Under the pieces are notes generated by a model that ran no database searches, was not told the DNA's origin, and saw only the letters and a list, made by a program, of their open reading frames with translations. Positions 35,070 to 45,384 of a stretch of DNA of 64,000 nucleotides are shown one piece after another. Origin of the DNA: Rhodocyclales bacterium. GTDB taxonomy: Bacteria > Pseudomonadota > Gammaproteobacteria > Burkholderiales > Rhodocyclaceae. Made by a program: the position numbers and the translations under genes. How positions within the stretch are numbered: the stretch's first letter is position 1; every line of letters starts with the position of its first letter. The stretch is from the NCBI GenBank assembly GCA_016183655.1, contig JACPEH010000008.1, positions 434,001-498,000 of the forward strand, given 5' to 3'.

Positions 35070-37997
35070 TCAGGCACCGATTCGCACCAGGATCGCGCGT
35101 GCGGCTTCCTGCTGTTCGGCGCTGCCTTCCTGCACCACCTCCTGCAGCAGTTCGCGCGCGCCTTCCATGTCGCCCATTTCCTCGTAGGCCTTGGCCAGAT
35201 CAAGCTTGGTCGCCACCTCTTCGCTGGCGCCGATCGGGGGCATCTCCATCTGGCCGATCGTCGAGTTGGCCAACTCGGGATTGACGACGGTCTCCATCTG
35301 ACCCGATTCGAAGCTCGGCAGCGGCTCGGCAGCAGCCTTCGGTTCGGCCAGGTCGAGATTGATCGAGGTCATGTCGAAGGAGGGTGTCGCGATCGGCTCG
35401 CCGAGCACCGTCGACTCGGTCAGCTTGACATCGAATTCGAGGCCGCCGGCATCGCCGGCGTCAAGCACGAGATCGGGCTCCGGCGCAGCGGCGACGGCGG
35501 CCGGAGCAGCCGCGGGGGCGGTTACAGGCGCCGGCTCGGCAGCGGTTTCGAAGCCGAGATCGAAGTCGAGCGCGGAGGCCTCGACGGCGGGCAGGGGCTC
35601 GGCCTCTATCTTGATTTCGGGCATCTCGAAATCGAGCGCACCGGCGCTTTCCACCGGAGCGGATGCGGCAGCCGGCGCGGCGCCGCCGCCAAGGTCGAAG
35701 TCCAGTCCGGCGCCGCCTTCCTCAAGCGTCGACAAGGCCTCCGGCAGCGTCACGGTCGATTCGAGGTCACTCTTGGGCGCCGGCGGCTTCGCCGGTGCAG
35801 CGGTGGTGGCGGGCCCGAGGTCGAAGTCGAGGCTGATCGGCTCGGCGTTCAGCGCCGGCTCCTCGGCCGCTGCCACTGCTGCAGGAGCAGCCGCGGCTGC
35901 CATCTGCGACAACTCGCCGGGCAGTGCGACCGTGCTCTTCATCGTCTGCGCCGAGACGATCACCGTTGCGTCGCTGTCGAACGCGGGGGCGGGCGCCGCG
36001 CCGCGGTTGGCGCCGTACAGCGGATTCTGCGCGTCGAGCTTGAGGCCCATCGCCGCGGCCTTTTCCCAGTCGGCACCGACGCCGCCGGTGTCGCTGTAAA
36101 GCTCGGTCGCCAGCGATTCGAACTGCTTGAGGCTCTGCCGGTTGGCGTATATCTCCAGCAGCTTGAGGTGGATCGCGTAACGCTTCGGATCCTTGTTCTT
36201 GGCTTCGAGCAGGATTTCCTCGGCCTGGGCGTCGCGGCCGTACGCCATGTAGACGTCGGCCTCGGCCACCGGATCGACCTCGTCGGTATCGATCGTGCCC
36301 GGCCCCGCCTGGCTGAAATCGGTCTGCGGCGGCGTGTGGGAGGTGTCCACGCTCTGCCCGCCCGTGGTGTTGCGGAATACCGAATTCTCGCTGAGGCTCA
36401 CCTGCGACAGCCCCGCCGTGGACGTGGCGAGCGGCGTTTCCGCAGCGTCGGCACTGGCGCGGCGGCGCTTGTAGGCGACATAGCCGAGCAGCAGCGCGAT
36501 CACGCCACCGCCGCCGGCCAGCAGCATCGGATTGTCCAGCAATTCGTCGAAGAAGCTCGGTTCCTCCTCCGGCGGCGGCGGCACCACGACCTTGGGCTTC
36601 GGCGCCGGCTCGGGCTTCTTCTCCTCGACCTTGGGCGCCTCGACCGGCTTGGCTTCCTCGGGTTTCTTTTCTTCGGCTTTCGGCGGCTCGGCCGGCGCCG
36701 GGATTGCCGCGGCTTCCGGTTTCTTCTCTTCGACCTTCGGCGCTTCGACCGGCTTCGGCGGCTCTGCCGGCTTCGCTGCCTCGACCGGCTTTGCCGGCTC
36801 CGCTTGCTTCATCGGCGCCGGGGCCGGCTGCGCGGACTGCTTCTGCAGTTCGGCGAGGCTCTGGTTCTTCAGCTCGACCAGCTTCTGCAGCTCGTTGACG
36901 TTCTTTTCCAGCGAGGCGAGACGATCGTTGGCTTCCTTCAGCGCCTTTTCCTTGGCCAGCAGCTCGTCCTCGCCGGGTTTGGCGCCGGGCTTGCCCTTAC
37001 CGACCTCGGCCCGCGACACGCGCACCTGGTCCTTGGACTCGGCGGCCGGGGCAACCTTCTCCTCGACGCGGGCGGTGATCTTGCCGGCGGCTTCCTGCTT
37101 GCCGGCGTCATCGCCGGCGGGGGCCTGCGCAGCGGCGGCGGCAAGCTTGCGCCGATAGGCGTTCCAGTCGGACGCCTGCACCGCAACGACCTTGCGCGCT
37201 TCCGTTTCGGACACCGATTCGACCGCGGACTTGTCCGGCACCGTCAGGATACGGCCGGCCTTGAGGCGGTTCATGTTGCCGCCGTCGAAGGCTTCCTTGT
37301 TGGCGCGGAACAGGCCGACCAGCATCTGGTCCAGCGAAACGCCGTCGTGCTGGTTCGCCGAGGCGATCTTGCGCAAGGTGTCGCCCGACTTCACCTGGTA
37401 GGACTCGCCGCCGTCGGCCGGGCGTTCCGCCGGTGCCTCGGCCGCCTTCGGCGGCGCCGCGGGCTTGGCCATCGGGGCTTCCGCCGGCGCCTTGCGGGTC
37501 GCGGGGGGCGCGACCGGTGCCGGCAGCGGCCTCGCCTCGGGGGCGGCGACCGTTGCCGCGGCCTTGGCCGCTACCTCGGGGGGGTCAAGAAGAAAGGTGT
37601 ATTCGCGGACGAGGCGGCCGGAAGCCCAGTTGAGCTCCAGCAGCATGTCGACGAAGGGCTCGTTGATCGGCTTGTCGGAGGTCAGCTTGATGATCGGCTG
37701 GCCGTTGGCGCGCTTGTCGATGGCGAAGCGGATGGTCTGCAGCGGGGACGCATAGTCGAGACCGGCCGCCTTGAAGGCGTCGGCCGACGCAAGGTTGGCC
37801 TTCATGCTCGACAGCTCTTCGCGCGTCGCCGACAACTCGACCTCGGCGCGCAGCGGCTGACCCAGCGCAGAGAAGACGGTGACCTTGCCGAGACCCGCGG
37901 CTTCGGCCGCAAGAGGCAAGCCGGAAAGCGCGAAACCGGCCGCAATGGCCAGCGTCGAGGCACGAAGCTTGAGCGTGGAATGTGATTTCATTGTCAC
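35070..37997 (-). CDS. fimV: FimV-like peptidoglycan-binding pilus/polarity protein
   Basis: A 975-residue protein. Order: signal peptide (about 1-34, ending 'PLAAEAA'); an N-terminal FimV domain ('GKVTVFSALGQPLRAEVELS'); a LysM-like motif near 200-245 ('SYQVKSGDTLRKIASANQHD'); a coiled coil near 345-390; a Pro/Lys/Glu repeat linker; one transmembrane helix near 490-510 ('LLAGGGGVIALLLGYVAYKR'); a long acidic cytoplasmic region with TPR-like segments; and the conserved C-terminal FimV motif ('KLDLAKAYEEMGDMEGAREL'). FimV organises cell poles, type IV pili and, in some species, cyclic-AMP signalling. It is transcribed separately from asd, with its own terminator. Confidence 0.92.
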   Translation of the reverse strand: MTMKSHSTLKLRASTLAIAAGFALSGLPLAAEAAGLGKVTVFSALGQPLRAEVELSATREELSSMKANLASADAFKAAGLDYASPLQTIRFAIDKRANGQPIIKLTSDKPINEPFVDMLLELNWASGRLVREYTFLLDPPEVAAKAAATVAAPEARPLPAPVAPPATRKAPAEAPMAKPAAPPKAAEAPAERPADGGESYQVKSGDTLRKIASANQHDGVSLDQMLVGLFRANKEAFDGGNMNRLKAGRILTVPDKSAVESVSETEARKVVAVQASDWNAYRRKLAAAAAQAPAGDDAGKQEAAGKITARVEEKVAPAAESKDQVRVSRAEVGKGKPGAKPGEDELLAKEKALKEANDRLASLEKNVNELQKLVELKNQSLAELQKQSAQPAPAPMKQAEPAKPVEAAKPAEPPKPVEAPKVEEKKPEAAAIPAPAEPPKAEEKKPEEAKPVEAPKVEEKKPEPAPKPKVVVPPPPEEEPSFFDELLDNPMLLAGGGGVIALLLGYVAYKRRRASADAAETPLATSTAGLSQVSLSENSVFRNTTGGQSVDTSHTPPQTDFSQAGPGTIDTDEVDPVAEADVYMAYGRDAQAEEILLEAKNKDPKRYAIHLKLLEIYANRQSLKQFESLATELYSDTGGVGADWEKAAAMGLKLDAQNPLYGANRGAAPAPAFDSDATVIVSAQTMKSTVALPGELSQMAAAAAPAAVAAAEEPALNAEPISLDFDLGPATTAAPAKPPAPKSDLESTVTLPEALSTLEEGGAGLDFDLGGGAAPAAASAPVESAGALDFEMPEIKIEAEPLPAVEASALDFDLGFETAAEPAPVTAPAAAPAAVAAAPEPDLVLDAGDAGGLEFDVKLTESTVLGEPIATPSFDMTSINLDLAEPKAAAEPLPSFESGQMETVVNPELANSTIGQMEMPPIGASEEVATKLDLAKAYEEMGDMEGARELLQEVVQEGSAEQQEAARAILVRIGA

Positions 37998-38116
37998 CGC
38001 GCCACCCTTAGAGAGCGTCTATTTGGAATATTTAAAATAACATCATGAAGTTAGCCATGCAAGCTCAACTTCCTTCTGATGTCGGGAGTTTCCGTGGCTT
38101 TTTTGCCACAAACGAC

Positions 38117-38153
38117 AAAAAAGCCGGGGCCTGTTACGGCACCCGGCTTTTTT
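38117..38153. terminator. Bidirectional hairpin terminator between asd and fimV
   Basis: AAAAAAGCCGGG (38117-38128) and CCCGGCTTTTTT (38142-38153) flank a 13-base loop. On the minus strand the hairpin is followed by a run of T 16 bases after the asd stop, so it ends the leu-asd transcript. The A/T symmetry lets it work in both directions. Confidence 0.88.
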
Positions 38154-38168
38154 GCGGGTTTTGCCCGA

Positions 38169-39305
38169 TCAAGCGTCGAGCAGGATGCGCAGCATGCGGC
38201 GCAGCGGCTCGGCAGCGCCCCACAGCAGCTGGTCGCCACAGGTGAAGGCAGCCAGGTACTCCGGACCCATCGCCATCTTGTGCAGACGGCCGACCGGGAC
38301 GGTCAGCGTGCCAGTGACGGCAGCCGGCGTCAGTTCGCGCTCACTGATCTCGCGCTCGTTCGGCACGACCTTGGCCCACGGGTTGGCCTTGGCCAGCATG
38401 TCGCTGATTTCATCCAGCGGCACGTCCTTCTTCAGCTTGATGGTCAGCGCCTGCGAGTGGCAGCGCATGGCGCCGATGCGCACGCAGAGGCCGTCGATCG
38501 GGATCGAGCCCGGCGAACGGAAGGCCGGCCGACCGAGGATCTTGTTGCACTCGGCGCCGCCCTTCCACTCTTCCTTCGACTGGCCGCCCTCGACCGGGAC
38601 GTCGATCCACGGGATCAGCGAGCCGGCGAGCGGGGTGTTGCGGAAGTTCTTCTTCGGGAAGCTGTCCGAACGGATGGTCTCGGCGACCTTGCGGTCGATG
38701 TCGAGGATCGCCGAGGCCGGGTCGGCGAGCAGGTCGGCGACCGAGGCGTGGATCGTCCCCATCTGCGCGATCAGCTCGCGCATGTTCTGGGCGCCGGCAC
38801 CGGACGCGGCCTGATAGGTCATCGAGGTCGCCCATTCGATCAGGTCGTTCTGGAACAGGCCGCCCAAGCCCATCAGCATCAGCGAGACGGTGCAGTTGCC
38901 GCCGATCCAGTTCCTGCCGCCCTTGGCCAGCGAGTCCTTGATCACGTTCATGTTGACCGGGTCGAGGATGATGACAGCATCATCGGCCATGCGCAGCGCG
39001 CTGGCGGCGTCGATCCAGTGGCCGTTCCAGCCGGTGGCGCGCAGCTTGGGGAAGACGTCCTTGGTGTAGTCGCCGCCCTGGCAGGTGATGACGATGTCGC
39101 AGGCCTTCAGCGCGTCGATGTTCGTCGCGTCCTGCAGCGGCGCCGCCGCTTCCTTGCCGCCGAAGACCGGGGCCTTGCCGCCGGCGTTCGAGGTCGAAAA
39201 ATACACCGGTTCGATATGGGCGAAATCGCCCTCTTCCACCATGCGCTGCATGAGGACCGAACCGACCATACCGCGCCAACCCACCAGACCTACTCGCTTC
39301 ATCAC
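38169..39305 (-). CDS. asd: Aspartate-semialdehyde dehydrogenase
   Basis: A 378-residue NADP enzyme linking aspartyl phosphate to lysine, threonine, methionine and diaminopimelate synthesis. The nucleotide-binding start '[18 protein letters not shown]', the active-site Cys in '[19 protein letters not shown]', and '[14 protein letters not shown]' are all present; it is of the proteobacterial type with the longer catalytic domain. It lies 79 bases downstream of leuB, the usual leuB-asd order. Confidence 0.96.
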   Translation of the reverse strand: MMKRVGLVGWRGMVGSVLMQRMVEEGDFAHIEPVYFSTSNAGGKAPVFGGKEAAAPLQDATNIDALKACDIVITCQGGDYTKDVFPKLRATGWNGHWIDAASALRMADDAVIILDPVNMNVIKDSLAKGGRNWIGGNCTVSLMLMGLGGLFQNDLIEWATSMTYQAASGAGAQNMRELIAQMGTIHASVADLLADPASAILDIDRKVAETIRSDSFPKKNFRNTPLAGSLIPWIDVPVEGGQSKEEWKGGAECNKILGRPAFRSPGSIPIDGLCVRIGAMRCHSQALTIKLKKDVPLDEISDMLAKANPWAKVVPNEREISERELTPAAVTGTLTVPVGRLHKMAMGPEYLAAFTCGDQLLWGAAEPLRRMLRILLDA

Positions 39306-39384
39306 TGCTTCCTCGGCAAAAAACTCAACAAAAACGTAACGCTACCACAGGTGCTGCGGCGCACTACGATACAGATCAAAGCGA

Positions 39385-40449
39385 TCAAAGTGCCGCCAGC
39401 ACCGCGTCGCCCATTTCCTTCGTGCCGACCTTCTTCGTCCCCGGCTCGTAGATGTCGCCGGTGCGGAAGCCCTGCGCCAGCACCTTCTTCACCGCGCCCT
39501 CGACGCGCTGCGCCGCCTCTTCCTGGTTGAAGGTATAGCGCAGCATCATCGCCGCCGAGAGGATGGTCGCCAGCGGATTGGCGATGCCCTTGCCGGCGAT
39601 GTCCGGCGCCGAGCCATGCGACGGCTCGTAGAGTCCCTTGTTGTTGGCGTCGAGCGAGGCCGACGGCAGCATGCCGATCGAGCCGGTGAGCATCGAGGCC
39701 TCGTCCGACAGGATGTCGCCGAACATGTTGCCGGTGACCATCACGTCGAACTGCTTCGGCGCCTTCACGAGCTGCATCGCGGCGTTGTCGACCAGCATGT
39801 GCGTCAGCTCGACGTCCGGGTACTCCGGCGCCAGTTCGTTCATTACGTCGCGCCACAGCTGCGTCGTTTCGAGCACGTTCATCTTGTCGACCGAGCACAG
39901 CTTCCGGTTGCGCTTCCTGGCAGCCTCGAAGGCGACGCGGCCGATGCGGCGGATCTCGCTCTCGGTGTAGTGCATAGTGTTGAAGCCGAAGCGCTGGCTC
40001 TGGCCATCGACGTCGCGCACCTCGATGCCGCGCGGCTGGCCGAAGTAGATGTCGCCGGTCAGTTCGCGGACGATCAGGATGTCGAGACCGGCCACCACTT
40101 CCGGCTTCAGCGTCGAGGCGTTGGCCAGCTCCGGATAGAGGATCGCCGGACGCAGGTTGGCAAAGAGGTTGAGCTGCTTGCGGATGCCCAGCAGGCCGCG
40201 CTCGGGGCGCTGCTCGCGCGGCAGCGTGTCCCACTTCGGGCCGCCGACGGCACCGAGCAGCACGGCGTCGGCGGCCAGCGCCAGCTTCTGCGTCGCTTCC
40301 GGGTACGGGCTGCCGGTGGCGTCCACCGCGCAGCCGCCGAGATGTGCTTCTTCCATTTCGAAACCGAGGCCCAGCGCGTTCAATACGCGCACGGCTTCCG
40401 CCATGATTTCGGGACCGATGCCGTCGCCCGGCAATACGCAAATCTTCAT
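39385..40449 (-). CDS. leuB: 3-isopropylmalate dehydrogenase
   Basis: A 354-residue NAD-dependent oxidative decarboxylase of leucine synthesis. '[20 protein letters not shown]', '[11 protein letters not shown]', '[14 protein letters not shown]' and '[20 protein letters not shown]' are family signatures. The start at [10 protein letters not shown] (40449) follows the leuD stop (40472) by 22 bases. Confidence 0.97.
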   Translation of the reverse strand: MKICVLPGDGIGPEIMAEAVRVLNALGLGFEMEEAHLGGCAVDATGSPYPEATQKLALAADAVLLGAVGGPKWDTLPREQRPERGLLGIRKQLNLFANLRPAILYPELANASTLKPEVVAGLDILIVRELTGDIYFGQPRGIEVRDVDGQSQRFGFNTMHYTESEIRRIGRVAFEAARKRNRKLCSVDKMNVLETTQLWRDVMNELAPEYPDVELTHMLVDNAAMQLVKAPKQFDVMVTGNMFGDILSDEASMLTGSIGMLPSASLDANNKGLYEPSHGSAPDIAGKGIANPLATILSAAMMLRYTFNQEEAAQRVEGAVKKVLAQGFRTGDIYEPGTKKVGTKEMGDAVLAAL

Positions 40450-40471
40450 TCTGCTTTCCTGTTTCGTAGGG

Positions 40472-41122
40472 TTATTGCGCGAACAGCCAAGGCTGCTCGC
40501 TGCGGCGCTTTTCTTCGAAGGCGCGGATCTTGTCGGCATGGCGCAGGGTCAGACCGATATCGTCCCAGCCGTTCAACAGGCACTCCTTGCGGAAGGCGTC
40601 GATCTGGAACGGCAGCCCCTTGCCGTCGGGGCGGATCACCGCCTGCGCCGGCAGGTCGATGGTCAGCCGGTAGCCGGGCGTCGCTTCGACCTGCGCGAAC
40701 AGCGCGTCGATCTCGGCGGCCGGCAGCACGATCGGCAGGATGCCGTTCTTGAAGCAGTTGTTGAAGAAGATGTCGGCGAAGGACTCGGCGATGATCGCGC
40801 GGAAGCCGAAGTCCAAGAGCGCCCACGGCGCATGTTCACGCGACGAGCCGCAGCCGAAGTTCTGCCGCGTCAGCAGCACCTGCGCGCCCTGGTAGCGCGG
40901 CTGGTTGAGCACGAAGTTCGGGTTCTTCGGCCGCTGCGCAATGGTCGCCGCGTCCTGCCCGGGCTGGCCGACGTCGAGGTAGCGCCATTCGTCGAAGGCG
41001 TTGGGGCCGAAGCCGGAGCGCTTGATCGACTTCAAGAACTGCTTGGGGATGATCGCATCGGTATCGACGTTGTTGCGGTCGAGCGGCGCCACCAGCCCAT
41101 CGAGTTTCACGAACTTTTCCAT
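40472..41122 (-). CDS. leuD: 3-isopropylmalate dehydratase small subunit
   Basis: A 216-residue swivel-domain subunit that works with LeuC to isomerise isopropylmalate. '[20 protein letters not shown]' and '[20 protein letters not shown]' are diagnostic. Its ATG overlaps the stop of the small lipoprotein gene by one base, so it is translationally coupled to that gene rather than to leuC directly. Confidence 0.96.
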   Translation of the reverse strand: MEKFVKLDGLVAPLDRNNVDTDAIIPKQFLKSIKRSGFGPNAFDEWRYLDVGQPGQDAATIAQRPKNPNFVLNQPRYQGAQVLLTRQNFGCGSSREHAPWALLDFGFRAIIAESFADIFFNNCFKNGILPIVLPAAEIDALFAQVEATPGYRLTIDLPAQAVIRPDGKGLPFQIDAFRKECLLNGWDDIGLTLRHADKIRAFEEKRRSEQPWLFAQ

Positions 41123-41349
41123 TATTCCGTCACCTTCTGGACAGCCTCGCCGCCCTTCTTCATACCTTCACCGACCACTTCGCCGGCCTTGTGCATCGCC
41201 TTTTCCACGGCCTCGCCACCCTTCTGGATCGCTTCGCCGGCAACCTCGCCGCCGCGCTGCACGTCCTTCTTCACGCCCTGCGCGGTATTGCAACCCGCCA
41301 GCACGAGACCGGCAACGAGCCCGGCAAGCGCGAAACGCATCGATTTCAT
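41122..41349 (-). CDS. Entericidin-like small lipoprotein within the leu operon
   Basis: A 75-residue lipoprotein with a lipobox '[11 protein letters not shown]' and a repetitive Lys/Glu/Gly-rich helix ('[20 protein letters not shown]') like entericidins. Such proteins sit in the outer or inner membrane under stress, but the function here is unknown. It is placed between leuC (stop 41363) and leuD (start 41122), overlapping the latter by one base. Start at [10 protein letters not shown] (41349), with MRFALAG three codons later as an alternative. Confidence 0.85.
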   Translation of the reverse strand: MKSMRFALAGLVAGLVLAGCNTAQGVKKDVQRGGEVAGEAIQKGGEAVEKAMHKAGEVVGEGMKKGGEAVQKVTE

Positions 41350-41362
41350 CGCCGCCACCCGC

Positions 41363-42784
41363 TCACAGGATTTCGCGCACGTCCGCAAAATGCCCGGCGA
41401 TCGCCGCGGCCGCCGCCATCTGCGGGCTGAGCAGGTGCGTGCGTCCGCCCGGACCCTGACGGCCCTCGAAGTTGCGGTTCGAGGTCGAGGCGCAGCGCTC
41501 GCCCGGCTCCAGCCGGTCGGCGTTCATCGCCAGGCACATCGAGCAGCCCGGCTCGCGCCACTCGAAACCGGCGGCGACGAAAATCTTGTCGAGACCTTCC
41601 TGCTCCGCCTGCTGCTTGACCAGGCCGGAGCCCGGGACGGCCAGCGCCAGCTTGACGTTCGCAGCGACGTGCCGGCCCTTGAGCACGGCGGCAGCGGCAC
41701 GCAGGTCCTCGATCCGCGAGTTGGTGCAGGAGCCGATGAAGACCTTGTCGATGGCGATCGCCGTGATCAGCGTGTTCGGGTTGAGCCCCATGTACTGCAG
41801 CGCGCGCTCCATGCCCTCGCGCTTGACCGGATCGGTTTCCCTGGCCGGGTCCGGCACCGTGTCGGTGACCGGCACCACCATTTCCGGCGAGGTGCCCCAG
41901 GTCACCTGCGGCGCGATGGCAGCCGCCGACAGCTCGACGACGCGGTCGAATTGCGCGCCGTCGTCCGAGGTCAGTGTGCGCCAGTAGGCGACCGCCTGGT
42001 CCCACGCCTCGCCCTGCGGCGAAAACGGGCGACCGCGCAGGTAATCGATCGTGGTGTCGTCGACGGCGACGAAGCCCATCCGCGCACCGGCCTCGATCGC
42101 CATGTTGCACAGGGTCATCCGGCCTTCCATCGACAGCCCGCGGATGGCGCTGCCGGCGAACTCGATGGCGTAGCCGGTACCGCCGGCGGTGCCGATCCTG
42201 CCGATGATCGCCAGCGCCACATCCTTGGCGGTGACGCCCTTGCCGAGCGCGCCGTCGACACGGATCAGCATCGACTTCGACTTCTTCTGCACCAGGCACT
42301 GCGTCGCCATCACGTGCTCGACTTCCGAGGTGCCGATGCCGTGCGCCATGCAGGCGAAGGCGCCGTGCGTCGAGGTATGCGAGTCGCCGCAGACGACCGT
42401 CATCCCCGGCAGCGTCGCACCGTTCTCCGGCCCGACCACGTGCACGATGCCCTGGCGCTTGTCCTTGAACGGGAAGTAGGCGAGCGCCCCCACCGTGCGG
42501 ATGTTGCTGTCGAGCGTATCGACCTGCAGGCGGGCGATCGGGTCGTCGATGGCGGCGGTGCCCTCAGCCTTGTCCCAGTGGTCGGTCGGCGTATTGTGGT
42601 CGGCGGTGGCGACGATCGAGGACACGCGCCACGGCTTGCGGCCGGCCAGCTTGAGGCCCTCGAAGGCCTGCGGGCTGGTGACTTCGTGCACCAGGTGCCG
42701 GTCGATGTAGATCAGGGCCGTGCCATCGTCTTCCTGATGGACCACGTGGCTCTGCCAAAGCTTGTCGTAAAGGGTCTGCGCCAT
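41363..42784 (-). CDS. leuC: 3-isopropylmalate dehydratase large subunit
   Basis: A 473-residue [4Fe-4S] aconitase-family subunit. Cluster cysteines are in '[20 protein letters not shown]' and '[15 protein letters not shown]'; '[20 protein letters not shown]' is the substrate region. Length is normal. It begins the leuC-lipoprotein-leuD-leuB-asd operon. A terminator ends the upstream M48 gene about 90 bases earlier. Confidence 0.97.
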   Translation of the reverse strand: MAQTLYDKLWQSHVVHQEDDGTALIYIDRHLVHEVTSPQAFEGLKLAGRKPWRVSSIVATADHNTPTDHWDKAEGTAAIDDPIARLQVDTLDSNIRTVGALAYFPFKDKRQGIVHVVGPENGATLPGMTVVCGDSHTSTHGAFACMAHGIGTSEVEHVMATQCLVQKKSKSMLIRVDGALGKGVTAKDVALAIIGRIGTAGGTGYAIEFAGSAIRGLSMEGRMTLCNMAIEAGARMGFVAVDDTTIDYLRGRPFSPQGEAWDQAVAYWRTLTSDDGAQFDRVVELSAAAIAPQVTWGTSPEMVVPVTDTVPDPARETDPVKREGMERALQYMGLNPNTLITAIAIDKVFIGSCTNSRIEDLRAAAAVLKGRHVAANVKLALAVPGSGLVKQQAEQEGLDKIFVAAGFEWREPGCSMCLAMNADRLEPGERCASTSNRNFEGRQGPGGRTHLLSPQMAAAAAIAGHFADVREIL

Positions 42785-42871
42785 GTTCTGCCAATAGTCG
42801 AAAAACCGGTCAAAAAATCGGGGCGGAAAAGAGTGGAATTATGTCACAGCGTCAGGCACTTGCGCCACCGC

Positions 42872-42891
42872 AAAAGGCCGTTCCGACGGCC
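42872..42891 (-). terminator. Short hairpin terminator between the M48 gene and leuC
   Basis: On the minus strand GGCCGT-CGGA-ACGGCC is followed by TTTTG. The 6-base stem with a tetraloop lies 63 bases after the stop of the M48 protease gene (42955). The U-tract is short, so it may be a weak terminator. Confidence 0.55.
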
Positions 42892-42954
42892 GATTCCAGA
42901 GGCATGGGCGGGAGGAAGCCGTTCCGCCGTCCGCCGGCATCGCGACCCGGGTTC

Positions 42955-43785
42955 TCAGCGGGCGCTGCCAGGCCGGTACAGCGGCTCGACGCGGTCCGCG
43001 TTGACCTTCAGATCGCCGATCCGCATCTCGTGTGACGGGTGGGTCGACAGCCATTGCGGCGGCTCGCTCTCGGAAACCCGCCGCATCTTTTCCCACAGGC
43101 TGATCGCCGCATGCGGATCGTAGCCGGCGCGCGCCGCCAGCTCGACGCCGATGCGATCCGCTTCCTGCTCCATCTCGCGCGAGTTGGGACGCATGAAGGC
43201 CAAGTCGCCGACGGTGCCCAGCACGTTCTGGCCGAGGCTCGGGTCCAGCCCGAGGCGGGAGCCGAGGATCGCGCCGCCGATCGCCGCCGCCAGGTTGATG
43301 CCCATCGCCTGCCCGGCCTTCTCCCGCCCGTGCTCGCGCAGCGCATGGGCGATTTCATGGCCGATCACTGCCGCCAGCTCGTCGTCGGTCGGCTGCACCT
43401 TATCCAGCAGCCCGGTATAGACCGCGATCTTGCCGCCCGGCATGCACCAGGCGTTGACGTCCTTTCCGCTCAGCACATTCACCTCCCAGCGCCAACCCGG
43501 CGCATCCAGGCGGAAGGCGCCGGTGGCGGCGATCAGCCGGTTGGCGACCCCCCGCACGCGCTCCAGTTGTTCGGGATGCGGGTTCAGCCGCTCCTTCGCC
43601 TGCGCCTGCTTCAGCGTCTGTCGGTAGGCGCTGTCGGCCTCCCGGTTCACCGAAGCGGACGAGGCGAACATCGTCTGCTCGCGCTCGACCCCGACGACAC
43701 CGGGCCGCGTCGTGTGCACCGTCGTGCACGCCGCCAGCAACAAAACGCCGAACGCAATGAAAAAACCGCGGAACGCCACAATCAC
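42955..43785 (-). CDS. M48-family metalloprotease, lipoprotein
   Basis: A 276-residue zinc protease anchored as a lipoprotein: signal peptide with lipobox 'VLLLAAC', mature N-terminus at Cys20. The zinc site is 'AAVIGHEIAHALREHGREK' (HExxH), with the third ligand Glu in 'REMEQEADRIG'. It belongs to the LoiP/YcaL-like periplasmic group, which degrades misfolded outer-membrane proteins. The C-terminal 'THPSHEMRIGDL' is typical of the family. It lies between an MFS gene and leuC, same strand. Confidence 0.9.
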   Translation of the reverse strand: MIVAFRGFFIAFGVLLLAACTTVHTTRPGVVGVEREQTMFASSASVNREADSAYRQTLKQAQAKERLNPHPEQLERVRGVANRLIAATGAFRLDAPGWRWEVNVLSGKDVNAWCMPGGKIAVYTGLLDKVQPTDDELAAVIGHEIAHALREHGREKAGQAMGINLAAAIGGAILGSRLGLDPSLGQNVLGTVGDLAFMRPNSREMEQEADRIGVELAARAGYDPHAAISLWEKMRRVSESEPPQWLSTHPSHEMRIGDLKVNADRVEPLYRPGSAR

Positions 43786-43797
43786 CCCCTCACTCGC

Positions 43798-44991
43798 TCA
43801 AGCCCCCTCGTCAACGCGCGACCCCGCATCGGCGCCGACATCGTCCTCGCGCACCCATCCCCAGACCAGTCCGAGGCCGACCAATGCGAACGCGGCGCTG
43901 GCGCCGTAGGTGATCGCCGAGCCGAGCGCATCCCAGCTCCAGCCGCTGAACAGGCCGCCGAGCAGGCCGCCGGCACCGAACGACAGGCTGGAATAGAGCG
44001 CTTGCCCGCGGCCCTGGCAACGACCGGGGAACCAGCGGTTCACCGCGGCGATCGCCGCTGCGTGGTAGGCGCCGAAGGTCAGGCCGTGGAGTAGTTGGGC
44101 GACGAAGATGATCGCCAGCGACTCGACGCCCCAACCGATCATCAGGAAGCGGACGACCGCCGCCGCGAAGCTGGCGAGCAGGATCGCGCGCAGGCTGAAG
44201 CGCCGCATCAGCCGCGACATGCCGAGGAAGACGGCGATCTCGGCAAGCACGCCGAGCGACCACAGCGAGCCGATCAGCGTCTTGCCGTAGCCGTGCTCGG
44301 CGAGGTGGATCGAATAGAAGATGTAGAGTGCGCCGTGCGCCGCCGACATCGCGAAACAGGCGGCCAGCAGCGCGGCGACGCGCGGCTGGCGGACGATCTC
44401 GCCGACCGGCGTCGCCACCCCCGGCGCACAATGCACCGGCGCTTCCGGCACGAGCATGGCGCAGGCGAGGATGCCGGCGAGGGTTGCCAGGCAGACCCAG
44501 AGCAACACCGGTAGCGGCAGGAAGTCGAGCAGCGCGCCGGTACCCATCACGGCGACGACGAAGCCGACCGACCCCCACAGCCGGATGCGGCTGTAGCGTG
44601 CCGCCTCGTCGCGCAGGTGATCGAAGGTGATCGTCTCGACCAGCGGCAGCGCGGCGCTCCAGAAGAAGGCCATCAGCGCCATCGCCACCAGCAGCGCGGC
44701 GAAATCGCTGGCAAGGAAGAAGGCGGCGAAGCCGAGCAGGCTGGCCGCCGCCGCCAGGCGCACGATCGGCACCCGTCGCGCGGCACGGTCGGCGAGCGCC
44801 CCCCAGACGTACGGCCCGAACAGGCGCATCAGCTGCATCTGCGACATCAGCAGGCCGATGTCCCAGGCGGAAAACGACAGCGACTGCAGGTAAAGCCCGA
44901 AATAGGGCGAGAAGGCGCCGATGAAGGCGAAGTAGAAGAAGTAGTAACCGGAAAGGCGCCAGTACGGCAGGTTGCGAAGCAAAGCGGGCAT
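43798..44991 (-). CDS. MFS transporter (MFS_1-like)
   Basis: A 397-residue major facilitator with about twelve helices. 'YYFFYFAFIGAFSPYFGLYL' is the first helix, typical of the MFS_1-like group related to phenylpropionate and nucleoside transporters; 'WGALADRAARRVPIVRLAAA' is the loop 2-3 signature. It lies 13 bases before the M48 gene start on the same strand. Substrate unknown. The C-terminal tail is acidic (EDDVGADAGSRVDE). Confidence 0.85.
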   Translation of the reverse strand: MPALLRNLPYWRLSGYYFFYFAFIGAFSPYFGLYLQSLSFSAWDIGLLMSQMQLMRLFGPYVWGALADRAARRVPIVRLAAAASLLGFAAFFLASDFAALLVAMALMAFFWSAALPLVETITFDHLRDEAARYSRIRLWGSVGFVVAVMGTGALLDFLPLPVLLWVCLATLAGILACAMLVPEAPVHCAPGVATPVGEIVRQPRVAALLAACFAMSAAHGALYIFYSIHLAEHGYGKTLIGSLWSLGVLAEIAVFLGMSRLMRRFSLRAILLASFAAAVVRFLMIGWGVESLAIIFVAQLLHGLTFGAYHAAAIAAVNRWFPGRCQGRGQALYSSLSFGAGGLLGGLFSGWSWDALGSAITYGASAAFALVGLGLVWGWVREDDVGADAGSRVDEGA

Positions 44992-45038
44992 CCGGCAATT
45001 CTACCGGATGCCCGCGCGGGAAAGGCTCGGAAGGCGGG

Positions 45039-45302
45039 TCAGGCCGAAGTGGGCTGACCGGCCTGGAAGGCGACGATCATCTGATACAGATCGTCCTTCA
45101 GCTTGACGCGTTTCTTCTTCATTTCCTCGATCGCGAAATCGCCGACCGGAATGTCTTCCTCTTCCAGCCGCTCGATTTCCCGGGTGACCTGCTCGTATTC
45201 GTCGCTCAGCGTGGAGAAATGGTTGTGCTTCGCCTTCAGCGCCTGAATCTCTTCGGCGAGGTTGGGAAATTCGTGGCTGAGGTCGTGATGTTCGACTTGC
45301 AT
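45039..45302 (-). CDS. YdcH family protein (DUF465)
   Basis: An 87-residue soluble helical protein with a coiled-coil pattern: 'EIQALKAKHNHFSTLSDEYE' and 'IEEMKKKRVKLKDDLYQMIV'. This is the DUF465/YdcH pattern, small proteins of unknown function related in fold to SlyX-like coiled coils. Start at MQVEHHDLS (45302). It lies between aroC and the MFS gene. Confidence 0.85.
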   Translation of the reverse strand: MQVEHHDLSHEFPNLAEEIQALKAKHNHFSTLSDEYEQVTREIERLEEEDIPVGDFAIEEMKKKRVKLKDDLYQMIVAFQAGQPTSA

Positions 45303-45384
45303 GGCGCGCTCCCTGGTTCCGTGGTGCCCGAACGCCAATTCGCGGTCCGGGCGATGAGTCATTCTATGCCGATGTCGCGCGACA

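Noticed and set aside
34089..37985. A 1298-codon open frame antisense to fimV and truA
   Set aside because: It is a shadow frame of GC-rich, low-complexity fimV coding sequence; composition is Arg/Gly/Leu noise with no domain, while the minus strand has full family features.
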